DNA of 64,000 nt from Psychroflexus lacisalsi. GTDB taxonomy: Bacteria > Bacteroidota > Bacteroidia > Flavobacteriales > Flavobacteriaceae. This document shows positions 1-7,491 of the stretch, in pieces. The stretch lies in assembly GCF_020164495.1 (NCBI RefSeq), contig NZ_JAIQYZ010000001.1, forward strand, positions 1 through 64,000. The letters run 5' to 3'. Within the stretch, counting starts at the first letter, position 1, and every line of letters starts with the position of its first letter. The position numbers were made by a program, and so were the translations under genes. The notes beneath the pieces are model-generated. The model was not told where the DNA came from and searched no databases. It saw nothing but the letters and a program-made list of their open reading frames with translations.

Positions 1-1
1 A

Positions 2-112
2 AAACATAGAAAAGCAGAAGAATTGAAAGTGAATGGACAAAAGTTGAGAATCTTAAAAGAATCTGATTTTGTTGCACTTTACGAATCAAATGTAGAAGAA
101 AGTGAGCAATAA
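2..112 (+). CDS. 3' end of a gene cut by the window edge, possibly GroES-like
   Basis: An open frame enters from the left edge and gives 36 residues before a TAA stop. The tail (VNGQKLRILKESDFVALYE) resembles the final beta strands of GroES-type co-chaperonins, which end in a similar '..G..y.i..esDilA..' pattern, but 36 residues are too few for a firm call. The stop is followed immediately by a GTGCCT...GTTGCACAA repeat and then by the transposon, so the insertion lies just past the gene and does not break it. Most of the gene lies outside the window. Confidence 0.4.
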   Translation, partial: KHRKAEELKVNGQKLRILKESDFVALYESNVEESEQ

Positions 113-133
113 CTGTGCCTAACAATGGTAACC

Positions 134-1850
134 GTTGCACAAGCCTTTAAAAATAAGAATAATCGATCATTTTAAGCCCTTTTAAGGGCTTTTATCTTTT
201 TATCAGAGTTGGATTTACGCTAAATTAAGTGGGCTTAAATCAAAGTTGATTAAGTATTGCAGGGCTTTTATTTCCAAAAGCAAAGACCGTAGAGCTTTTG
301 CTCCACTTTTGGCTCTTTTCTGAGTAAATTTCAAGTACTTTTTCAGGTTATATGCCATGGCTGAGAGATGCATGCATTTATTGGCTTGTTTAAGTCCGAT
401 GGTATTGATTTTTCTCAAGCCCATGAATTGGGTTAATGTCCCAAAGACAGGTTCCACTGTACTTTGCCGTTTGGCTTTCATGTACCTGCCTTGTTTGCTT
501 TCTACCCGCTCTATGTTTCTATCATACTCTTCTTTGTAGTAGGTCACCGAGAACTTCTTCTCTTTGGCTGTCCTGCCTAAACATTCAGATTGTAACGGAC
601 ATCCTTTACACTGCTTACTTGAGCTTCGGTATTCTTTCTTTAAAGTAGCTGTTCTGTAATCCTTAAACACCTTTTTGAAGGGGATCACTTCTGCTTGAGG
701 ACAGATGTAATGATCTTGCTCCTGATTATATTTAAAGCCTTTTGGCCCGCCTCTATAAGTTCCGTGAGGTGGAATAAAACTTTGTAAACCTAGCTGCTCT
801 AGGTAAGCATAGTTTTCTCCGCTACTGTAGCCTGCATCTGCTATGCAGTTTCTCCAAAGCAGACCTGTTTTATGCAACCGAGGTTGTAATCGGCTCACGA
901 TATCCTGAAGGTGTTGGTTGTCTTTTTTATCGGCATGATAGGCTCTTATATCGGTAATGACATGATGACCAGTATCAACACTGAGCTGACTTAAGTAATT
1001 CAGCTTTCTGGCTTTTCCTGGTTTGACACTAATGCGAGCATCTGGATCAGTAGGGCTATAATGGGTCTTATTACTGGTATAGCGAGCTCCTTTATTCTTA
1101 GCTCCCGGGCGATAGTCTTGATCCTTAGACCACTTTTTATTTCTGGACTTTAGCGCTGCCAGCTCTTGCTTATTAGCACTAATGCTTTGTTGCTCTTTGC
1201 TAGCTTTGTTTTCTTTAGCCTTTCTATAGACTTCCTTATCTCGGTGGCTGATGTGGCGAACTTCTGCAAGATGCCCCTGCAGATCCTGCTCAGGGACTTT
1301 GAGCTCCAGACTATCCATAGAAGCATTTGCTTTGATTGGAGCGGAGTCTATAGCTTGGGTATGACCACTGACCATACCTTTATCAATACACATCTGTAAG
1401 ACTTTGGTGAAGACTTCTTCAAATATCTCTTCTGGGAAAAGCTGGCGAGTTCTGCTGATAGTAGAATGCCAGGGCAATTGATCATCTACATCGTAACCGA
1501 TGAAAAACAAAATGTCCAAGCGCATGCTACAATGCTCAATCAGTTTTCGATCACTGATAAGGTTCTCTAAATATCCCACCAAACACAATTTGAAAAACAC
1601 AACAGGATCTATGCTTTTTTGACCACTGGCGCCATAGTAAGGTTTTGTCAATGCATACAGATAGTCTAAATCCAACACTGACTTTAACCTGCGATAAAAA
1701 TTGTGTTCCGGGACTCGCTCACTCAGCAAGAACTGAGTGAACAACTTCTCTTGATATTCCTTTTTTCCTTGCATTACTAAAGATAAGAATTTTCATCTTT
1801 TCAATGTTTATGAAATGCATCTATTTAAAAGAGAAAACAAGTTGTGCAAC
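134..1850 (-). mobile_element. IS1182-family insertion sequence
   Basis: One transposase gene nearly fills the element. The ends proposed here are 9-bp inverted repeats, GTTGCACAA at 134-142 and TTGTGCAAC at 1842-1850, giving about 1.7 kb, within the family's usual size. The limits are uncertain: a wider inverted similarity (ACTGTGCCT near 112-120, AGGCACAAAGT near 1851-1861) lies outside the repeats and may be target sequence or longer termini. No clear direct target duplication is visible. The transposase frame and its catalytic residues are intact, so the copy may be active. Confidence 0.7.
215..1774 (-). CDS. IS1182-family DDE transposase
   Basis: This 519-residue transposase cuts and rejoins DNA at the ends of its insertion sequence. 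The DDE triad is visible: Asp143 in AIDSAPIKAN, Asp313 in IADAGYSSGE and Glu441 in STVEPVFGTL. An N-terminal helical region (about 15-110, including LPWHSTISRTR) precedes the catalytic core, and a lysine-rich insert lies at about 170-250. A cysteine cluster (C358, C389, C392, C398) looks like the zinc-binding stretch common in IS1182/IS5-like enzymes. Length matches full-size family members, and there is no frameshift or stop. Nothing else is encoded between the proposed ends. Confidence 0.93.
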   Translation of the reverse strand: MQGKKEYQEKLFTQFLLSERVPEHNFYRRLKSVLDLDYLYALTKPYYGASGQKSIDPVVFFKLCLVGYLENLISDRKLIEHCSMRLDILFFIGYDVDDQLPWHSTISRTRQLFPEEIFEEVFTKVLQMCIDKGMVSGHTQAIDSAPIKANASMDSLELKVPEQDLQGHLAEVRHISHRDKEVYRKAKENKASKEQQSISANKQELAALKSRNKKWSKDQDYRPGAKNKGARYTSNKTHYSPTDPDARISVKPGKARKLNYLSQLSVDTGHHVITDIRAYHADKKDNQHLQDIVSRLQPRLHKTGLLWRNCIADAGYSSGENYAYLEQLGLQSFIPPHGTYRGGPKGFKYNQEQDHYICPQAEVIPFKKVFKDYRTATLKKEYRSSSKQCKGCPLQSECLGRTAKEKKFSVTYYKEEYDRNIERVESKQGRYMKAKRQSTVEPVFGTLTQFMGLRKINTIGLKQANKCMHLSAMAYNLKKYLKFTQKRAKSGAKALRSLLLEIKALQYLINFDLSPLNLA

Positions 1851-1867
1851 AGGCACAAAGTGTATGT

Positions 1868-2005
1868 TTACTTACTTGTTTTATGACCATTCGGAATATC
1901 CTGCGGATTTTCAGTTTGGTGTATTCTTTCAAAATTTAGTGCTAACCCACGTAAATAATCATATCCAAAAATGTTGTGTTTGGAATTATGGTTTTGCAAA
2001 CACAT
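1868..2005 (-). CDS. small ORF or gene remnant ending at a gene-end repeat
   Basis: An ATG-started frame of 45 residues on the minus strand. Its second half (YDYLRGLALNFERI and following) looks like protein rather than noise. It stops just before a GTGCCTGTTGCACAA repeat, the same arrangement as the gene tail at the left edge of the window. I do not recognise the product. It may be the last piece of an older gene. The plus-strand frame covering the same bases looks like an artefact. Confidence 0.25.
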   Translation of the reverse strand: MCLQNHNSKHNIFGYDYLRGLALNFERIHQTENPQDIPNGHKTSK

Positions 2006-2123
2006 TTATTTTGTCAATCTCAGTATTCTGCGACGGCATTAAAAGACAACTTTTAGATTGAATAAATGGCTGATTAAAATAAAATATCTGCATTTTTAAA
2101 AAATCAACTTTGCTTAAATCAAG

Positions 2124-2299
2124 ATGCTCTTTAAAATAACCAAACATAAAACTGGATTGGAAACGGAAATATTAGACCTGTTAAAAATTGAAAATATCAA
2201 AAATATTTAACGGAAATAGAAAAGACTAAACCTGCAATAGCAGGATTTACATCACACATTCTGAGTTCGGGAATTTTAAAGGTAACCGAAATTCAATAG
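2124..2299 (+). pseudogene. fossil coding fragment, frameshifted
   Basis: The roughly 780 bases between the insertion sequence and the next gene hold no intact gene. Within them, an ATG-started stretch (MLFKITKHKTGLETEILD...) runs to a TAA and continues after a one-base shift as a second protein-like stretch (KPAIAGFTSHILSSGIL) ending at TAG. Together they look like one decayed gene of unknown family. The rest of the region (2300-2766) is AT-rich with no convincing frame apart from a possible terminator. Confidence 0.3.
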
Positions 2300-2506
2300 T
2301 GAAACATTCTGAATAAGAAAAATATTTTGATTTAAGTGACCCAAATATTCAACTTTTTTTATTTGCTCATTATTAATCTTTGAGCGAACAAGAAAGAAGT
2401 GAGGAAAAATGACTAGCTGAATAAATACTATAAATAACACAATATATTAGCTATAACCTCGTGTGTCTTCGCTTAGAGGATCCTGTAGTTAATTCTTAAA
2501 ACAGGA

Positions 2507-2535
2507 AACCAGACCTAGATAGGCATGGTTTTTTT
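2507..2535 (+). terminator. possible intrinsic terminator
   Basis: An interrupted stem pairs AACCA with TGGTT and CCT with AGG around an AGAT loop, followed by a run of seven T. It sits in the fossil region, so it may be a leftover of a lost gene. The short stem with mismatches keeps confidence low. Confidence 0.3.
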
Positions 2536-2841
2536 GAAAAAATCAAAGCCGATAGTTTTTAAGGCTATTAAAACGGCAAGCATAAAAGATAGTTAATGGT
2601 TTTCTATTTCTAAAAGGATGCCCAAGAAAGTTCAACTCTATGTTGATTTTCAGTCAATAAATCAATCACGCTTTTAAATATGATTTTTTTGACAAAAAAC
2701 AATCACAAAATTGGATTACAAATTAACAAATTTTTATATTTTCGCTGTTTTTAAAATTTAAAATAAAAAAATCTTATACTCCTCACCTTACTCCTTTTCA
2801 CTTTTTTTCTTTCTGAATCTTCGCATGCCCAGCAGAATTAT

Positions 2842-4038
2842 GTGAAAGGCTTAATTATTAAAAAAAATAAGGATACTCTTAGAGGGTTTGTTGATGACAG
2901 AGATTGGGATAAAAATCCAGATCAAATTAGGTTTAAAACTAGACTGGATAGTTCTCCATCAACCTTTCTACCTTTAGATATCCATGGCTTTAGTGTTGAC
3001 AATATAATTTATGTAGGTGGTGTTGTAGAAGCTGAAGTGACCGAATTGAATACAAATGACTTAGAAGAAAATCCTAAAATAAATATTGAAATTGATACCA
3101 CATTTTTACAAGTGGTTGTTGGAGGGGCTAAGGAGTTATATTATTATAAAAACAAAACGGATAGGGAAAATTTCTACATAAAAAGAGAGGGACAACTGGA
3201 TTTACTTGTCTACAAAAAATATATAGATGAACAAAAAAATACAGGAAAAGCCGTTGTTATTGAGAACAAAAAATATCTAGGCCAGCTAACACTATATTTG
3301 AAAGAGTGTCCTGATATTAATTCAAAGTTGAAAAACACCTCCTACAACGAGGGCGATTTAAGACGACTTTTCAATTATTACTATGAGTGCACTTCAACTG
3401 AATCATCATTTACAAAGACAAAGAACAAATTGTCATTTGAGCTAGGAGCTATAACAGGTATTTCTATAAGCTCCCTCAATTTCACATCATATGGAGGATT
3501 TGAGGCGCTACTAGCCAGAAAAAACTATGATAGTTCTGTTAATTTTGCTGGAGGACTTTTTTTAAATATCGGTCTCCCTAAGAACTTGAGCAAATGGTCT
3601 ATTAACAATGAGTTGTTTTATTCAAGTTATAATTTTAAAGACACCTTTACAGAAGTAAGAGGTGAGAATAATTTCACAATTACCGATACAGAATTGGGCT
3701 ACTCATACATCAAATTAAATAATTTAGTACGATACACTTACCCTATTGGAAATACATTTTTGTACTTGAACGCAGGCGTTTCAAATGGCTTTGCAATTAA
3801 TGAAACTAATAAATTGACAGAAGTATTCCAATTTAATGAGAGACGAGTCATAACTGAAGAACGAGCACTAGAAGATGTAAGGAAGTACGAACAAGGCTTA
3901 TTGTTCGGCCTAGGTGTTAAATACAATAGGTATTCTTTAGAATTCAGAACAGAGTCTGGAACTGGAATTGATTTAAATAGAAATTTAGGTTCTGGTACCA
4001 GACGCTATTTTCTGCTTTTAGGTTATAGGTTTAACTAA
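2842..4038 (+). CDS. PorT-like outer-membrane beta-barrel protein, start codon apparently lost
   Basis: A 398-residue frame from a GTG at 2842. The C-terminal 200 residues alternate polar and aromatic residues and end in LLLGYRFN, typical of an outer-membrane beta-barrel of the PorT type; the N-terminal half is likely periplasmic or plug-like. The GTG is probably not the real start: the same frame is open back to 2767 and encodes a good signal peptide (LILLTLLLFTFFL, then SHAQQ as the cleavage site). No ATG, GTG or TTG precedes that segment, and a TAA at 2764 closes the frame. An A-rich run at 2765-2771 is a likely place for a lost base. The gene may be inactive or use a non-standard start. 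Confidence 0.75.
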   Translation: MKGLIIKKNKDTLRGFVDDRDWDKNPDQIRFKTRLDSSPSTFLPLDIHGFSVDNIIYVGGVVEAEVTELNTNDLEENPKINIEIDTTFLQVVVGGAKELYYYKNKTDRENFYIKREGQLDLLVYKKYIDEQKNTGKAVVIENKKYLGQLTLYLKECPDINSKLKNTSYNEGDLRRLFNYYYECTSTESSFTKTKNKLSFELGAITGISISSLNFTSYGGFEALLARKNYDSSVNFAGGLFLNIGLPKNLSKWSINNELFYSSYNFKDTFTEVRGENNFTITDTELGYSYIKLNNLVRYTYPIGNTFLYLNAGVSNGFAINETNKLTEVFQFNERRVITEERALEDVRKYEQGLLFGLGVKYNRYSLEFRTESGTGIDLNRNLGSGTRRYFLLLGYRFN

Positions 4039-4226
4039 ACCAGGTGTGAAAACCAAATTCCTTTGGTAATAATCCTTTTGTCACTCGACAGCAATTAAAA
4101 AACTATCTGAGAGAAACAATACTTAACAAAATATTAATTTATCTCGTACTATATCAACATAATTTATTAAATTTAAGTAAAAATTTGGATGTTTTATTTT
4201 AAAATAAATCCTTAAAACTTAATTTT

Positions 4227-4910
4227 ATGAAAAATTATTTCTGGAACTCACTCCTAATATTTACTGTTTTCGTTTTTACTAGTTGTGATACTGATGATGG
4301 ACCTGAAATAACTGCTCCTGATATTTCTAGTACAACTACAGAACAAAATGCCGAAATTACTTATACTTCTATTGAAATAAATGGCGATATCACTTCAGAT
4401 GGAGGAAGTGAAGTTACCTCTAGAGGAGTTTGTTGGAGTACAAATCAGAATCCAACAATTTCAGATAACATCACAACAGAAACATCAAATACATTTACAA
4501 GTTTAATAGAGAATTTAACAGCAAATACCACTTACTTTTTTAGCGTTTATGCAACAAATAGTTCAGGTACTAGCTATGGTAACCCAATAAGTTTGAGTAC
4601 TTCCTCATTAGATGGAACAACTTGGGATTTTACCATTTCACTTGATAACAACAACCCTAATAACACATGGCACGCTGATGTAATTTTCAATCCTGACGGC
4701 ACTACTGTTTATGACGAGCCAAGTTCTCCAGGAACTTACACATCCTACGGTGTTTGGTCTCTAAATGGTAATACATTAGACTACAATCTTGATTCTTCAA
4801 CAACAAATGGTGTCTATGAATTCACAGGTACTTTAAATGGCAACACAATGATTGGCACTTTTTTATTTCCAGGATATCCTGATGCTGCATGGACTGCAAT
4901 TGAGTACTAA
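4227..4910 (+). CDS. surface lipoprotein with a fibronectin-III-like domain
   Basis: A 227-residue predicted lipoprotein. The N-terminus carries a hydrophobic segment ending in FTSC, a lipobox with the acylated cysteine at about residue 20. Residues about 35-125 form a beta-sandwich repeat with the SRGVCWSTNQNPT motif common in Bacteroidota fibronectin-III-like lipoproteins. The rest (WHADVIFNPDGT..., YGVWSLNGNTLDYNL) resembles the beta-rich lipocalin-like domain often found in such proteins. No enzymatic motif is seen; the role is probably binding or structural at the cell surface. It stands alone, with about 180 bases on each side. Confidence 0.8.
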   Translation: MKNYFWNSLLIFTVFVFTSCDTDDGPEITAPDISSTTTEQNAEITYTSIEINGDITSDGGSEVTSRGVCWSTNQNPTISDNITTETSNTFTSLIENLTANTTYFFSVYATNSSGTSYGNPISLSTSSLDGTTWDFTISLDNNNPNNTWHADVIFNPDGTTVYDEPSSPGTYTSYGVWSLNGNTLDYNLDSSTTNGVYEFTGTLNGNTMIGTFLFPGYPDAAWTAIEY

Positions 4911-5088
4911 TTAAAACTCATCTTTTTAGTTTTAAAGCCAGTAAAATTTTATAAACTGATAATAGCTACTATAAGATTCAGGGATGTTGAAAATCAAAAG
5001 GCTTAATTTTTAAAACTCTACATTTAAATCCTATACGGCCAATACTAGTTTAAATAAACAGCAAGTATTTAAAAATTCCAATACCACC

Positions 5089-5571
5089 ATGAAATACAAT
5101 TTGACTTTTGCGTTTTTAATCATGTTCAGTTTGACCTACGGGCAATCAATTGCTGAAAAAGACAGCATAAATGAGAATCCTAACTATGACAAAGCACTTG
5201 CTGAAGAATTGGGTGGAGATGAATATGGGATGAAAAGTTACTTTTTGGTTATTTTAAAAACAGGAACCAATACGACCAAAGACCAAGACCTCATCAGCAA
5301 AAGCTATAGAAGACATTTGGATAATATCAATCGATTGGTTGACGAAAAAAAGTTAATATTAGTGGGACCTCTTGGAAAAAACGAACAAAATTACAGAGGT
5401 ATTTTTATCTTAGATGGCATGGAATCCTTAGAAGAGGCAAAGGAAGTATTGCAAACAGATCTCGCCATTAGGAATGATCTTTTGGATTACGAAATATTCC
5501 CTTGGTACGGTTCGGCAGCACTTCCTGAATACTTATCCTATTCTGATAAGATTTGGAAAACCAAACCTTGA
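5089..5571 (+). CDS. exported YciI-like protein
   Basis: 160 residues. A signal peptide (hydrophobic FAFLIMFSLTYG, then Q) is followed by a YCII-related fold: a beta strand (SYFLVILKTG), a helix with YRRHLDNINRLVDEKKLILVGPL, and a C-terminal EAKEVLQTDLAIRNDLLDYEIFPW. YciI-family proteins are small ferredoxin-like-fold proteins, some with dehydrochlorinase-type activity. The His-Asp pair of the fold is suggested by RRHLD here. Secreted versions are common in flavobacteria with no known role. It converges with the methyltransferase gene 30 bases downstream. Confidence 0.8.
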   Translation: MKYNLTFAFLIMFSLTYGQSIAEKDSINENPNYDKALAEELGGDEYGMKSYFLVILKTGTNTTKDQDLISKSYRRHLDNINRLVDEKKLILVGPLGKNEQNYRGIFILDGMESLEEAKEVLQTDLAIRNDLLDYEIFPWYGSAALPEYLSYSDKIWKTKP

Positions 5572-5602
5572 TAGAAACCATAATTTTAGTTTGAAATTTT
5601 TT

Positions 5603-6262
5603 CTAAAACATCCGATAAAGCTTGGTCACAATAAGTCCTTTGTTTTCTTTGTCAGTTAAGGATAATAAGGTTTTAGAGTCTTTTACCTGAAGATGAAACG
5701 GGGAAGCCAAAAGATCCAGTCCGCTTTGTTTTTTGAGTCGGGTGCCTTGTCCTGAAATGATATCTTCATTGGGCACGAAGTCGCCTTCAGGAATATGTTC
5801 GGTGAGGATGACGTATTTGAAGTTAGATAGTTTTTGAGTTACGCATTGTACTTCAGCATTGGAAAGGTGTTGAAGGACCTGACGAACTACAGCACAATCG
5901 GCTTTTGGTAATCTCTCTTTGGCGATATCCAGATGAAGAAATTCCAGAGGGTCTACTTTAAATAGCTTTTTATTCCGATCAATTAAATCTTCTACAATAT
6001 CCACAGCGATGTATTTCTGGGTATGCTTTACTAAGTGTTTCCCAACATTAAAATCCCCACAGCCTAAATCACAAACGATGAGCGCAGCTTCAAAAGAGCT
6101 TAAAAAGGAAGTGACCACCTCGATGTAAGGATTGAGGATTTCAGGATGGTGAGAGCCGTCACCCGAATAAAATTCTGAAGACAAACCACCCCATAATTTC
6201 CTTTTGTAAATCTGCTCCATAGCCGCTTGGGTTGGCCAGGGCTTTTTTTCCTTGATACTCAT
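5603..6262 (-). CDS. class I SAM-dependent methyltransferase
   Basis: A 219-residue protein. Motif I, the SAM-binding glycine loop, is VCDLGCGDFNVGKHL at about 61-75. It is followed by the acidic end of strand 2 (YIAVDIVEDLI) and motif IV-like DCAVVRQVLQHLS. The start 'KPWPTQAAMEQIYKRKLWGG' is typical of a flavobacterial family in which the methyltransferase fold acts on an unknown substrate. It is a single-gene unit; three palindromes lie upstream of its start. Confidence 0.8.
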   Translation of the reverse strand: MSIKEKKPWPTQAAMEQIYKRKLWGGLSSEFYSGDGSHHPEILNPYIEVVTSFLSSFEAALIVCDLGCGDFNVGKHLVKHTQKYIAVDIVEDLIDRNKKLFKVDPLEFLHLDIAKERLPKADCAVVRQVLQHLSNAEVQCVTQKLSNFKYVILTEHIPEGDFVPNEDIISGQGTRLKKQSGLDLLASPFHLQVKDSKTLLSLTDKENKGLIVTKLYRMF

Positions 6263-6322
6263 GAAAGTTTATCGTCTAATTAAAAGTTCAATTTTCAAAT
6301 TTATAGATTTAAAGTATTAATG

Positions 6323-6434
6323 AAATGGTTAAAACCATTTTGAACTCGAGAATCACATTATAGCCCAAGGTTTAAACCGTGGGCTATAAATAATATTTTC
6401 AAGACCTCACAGGTTTTCGAAACCTGTGAGGTCT
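6323..6434. repeat. cluster of three intergenic palindromes
   Basis: Three perfect or near-perfect hairpins in a row. 6323-6340 has 8-bp arms (AAATGGTT/AACCATTT). 6359-6388 has 9-bp arms (TATAGCCCA/TGGGCTATA) around an inner GGTTTAAACC. 6402-6434 has 15-bp perfect arms with a TCG loop (AGACCTCACAGGTTT on the left). The third has the look of the repetitive extragenic palindromes common in Bacteroidota genomes. They lie between divergent genes, so they are not simple terminators. Confidence 0.75.
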
Positions 6435-6520
6435 ATATGCTCAACTCTTGGTTTTGAAAATAATTCTTATTTTTAATCTTTTAAATCCACGTTATTAAAT
6501 ACCTATTTAATTTTAGTCTA

Positions 6521-6868
6521 ATGCAAGGCTTGATTTTGACAGTAATGTCTTGTCAAAGTTCAATGTCACCAATGAAGGTTAATAAATCACTTCCTGGCTT
6601 CACGGAGTCTCAATTCATGACTCAAATTCAAGCTGATGAAAAGATACAAACGAATGAGTGTACCTATTTGGTGAAAGAAAGAAGCTATGAGGCGCCAGTA
6701 GGCACGACGCCTAGAAACGAACTAAAAAGAGCCGCTAAAGGCATTGACGAATGGGTACAAATTGACGGAGGGAACGCTTATGTATTAACCAGTTATAAAT
6801 GGGTGCGTGTTGATAAAAAAGGAACTACTCAACTAGAGGTTAATTTCCATACGATGAATTGTAATTAA
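6521..6868 (+). CDS. small predicted lipoprotein, unknown function
   Basis: 115 residues from the ATG at 6521. VMSCQSS near the N-terminus looks like a lipobox, but only nine residues precede the cysteine, too few for a signal peptide. The frame is open back to 6485, and an ATT at 6494 would give a proper lipoprotein signal (IKYLFNFSLMQGLILTVMSC), so the true start may be upstream and non-standard. The mature part contains no recognised domain; a basic stretch (RNELKRAAKG) precedes a beta-rich end. It is followed after 12 bases by an acetyltransferase gene and is probably co-transcribed with it. Confidence 0.6.
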   Translation: MQGLILTVMSCQSSMSPMKVNKSLPGFTESQFMTQIQADEKIQTNECTYLVKERSYEAPVGTTPRNELKRAAKGIDEWVQIDGGNAYVLTSYKWVRVDKKGTTQLEVNFHTMNCN

Positions 6869-6880
6869 ATCTAAGTTCTT

Positions 6881-7384
6881 ATGAAATTGATTTTCCAGCC
6901 CATTCAGTCCAAAGATTTTGAAGACGTCATTTCCATGTTTCAAGCGGCAGCAAGGAAAATCCATAAAATGAATATCGACCACTGGCAATATTGGAAAAAT
7001 CCTCCCTTAGAAAAACTTAACTGGGTAAAAGACGGTATGGCCAATCAGGAATATTTTTTTATAGAAAATGCCGACCAGCAAGTGATAGGCATGGTGAGGA
7101 TTTTAATGGAAGACCTAATGTATTGGGGTGAACAAGATGAAAAGGCAAAATATGTGCATTCGTTGGTTGTTAAAGAAGAATTCAACGGTCAGGATCTTGG
7201 AAAAAAAATCCTTCAGCAGATCGCCCAACACGTCCAAACAGAAGACTGTAAATACCTGCGTCTGGACGCGGATTCCAAAAATCCCAAGCTTTGCTCCTAC
7301 TATGAAAAGCAAGGCTTTCAAAAAGTAGGAACTAAGGAATTACCTATTTCAGTGTATAACCTTTACCAGAAGGAATTGATCTGA
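6881..7384 (+). CDS. GNAT-family N-acetyltransferase
   Basis: 167 residues with the GNAT fold. The central strand (KYVHSLVVKEEF) is followed by the acetyl-CoA pyrophosphate loop NGQDLGKKILQQI at about 107-119, a degenerate form of the Q/RxxGxG/A motif. The usual C-terminal CSYYEKQGFQKVGT then follows. The substrate cannot be told; small-molecule amine or protein N-termini are both possible. The HWQYWKNPP stretch near residue 35 is typical of a subgroup found in Firmicutes and Bacteroidota. Confidence 0.85.
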   Translation: MKLIFQPIQSKDFEDVISMFQAAARKIHKMNIDHWQYWKNPPLEKLNWVKDGMANQEYFFIENADQQVIGMVRILMEDLMYWGEQDEKAKYVHSLVVKEEFNGQDLGKKILQQIAQHVQTEDCKYLRLDADSKNPKLCSYYEKQGFQKVGTKELPISVYNLYQKELI

Positions 7385-7491
7385 TCATACTTTACCAATC
7401 ACAATCTGTAAAAAACGATAATATTAGCACTAACAGGGAATTGCTGATTTTTTTAGTACATTGAAATTTTAAATTTAAATCAGAAATTTAT

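Noticed and set aside
357-1399. Several plus-strand frames inside the transposase gene
   Set aside because: They lie opposite a well-defined transposase and read as cysteine- and leucine-rich noise without domains.
1804-2061. 85-residue plus-strand frame next to the insertion sequence
   Set aside because: Composition is not protein-like and it crosses the element's right end; a minus-strand frame over the same bases is more plausible.
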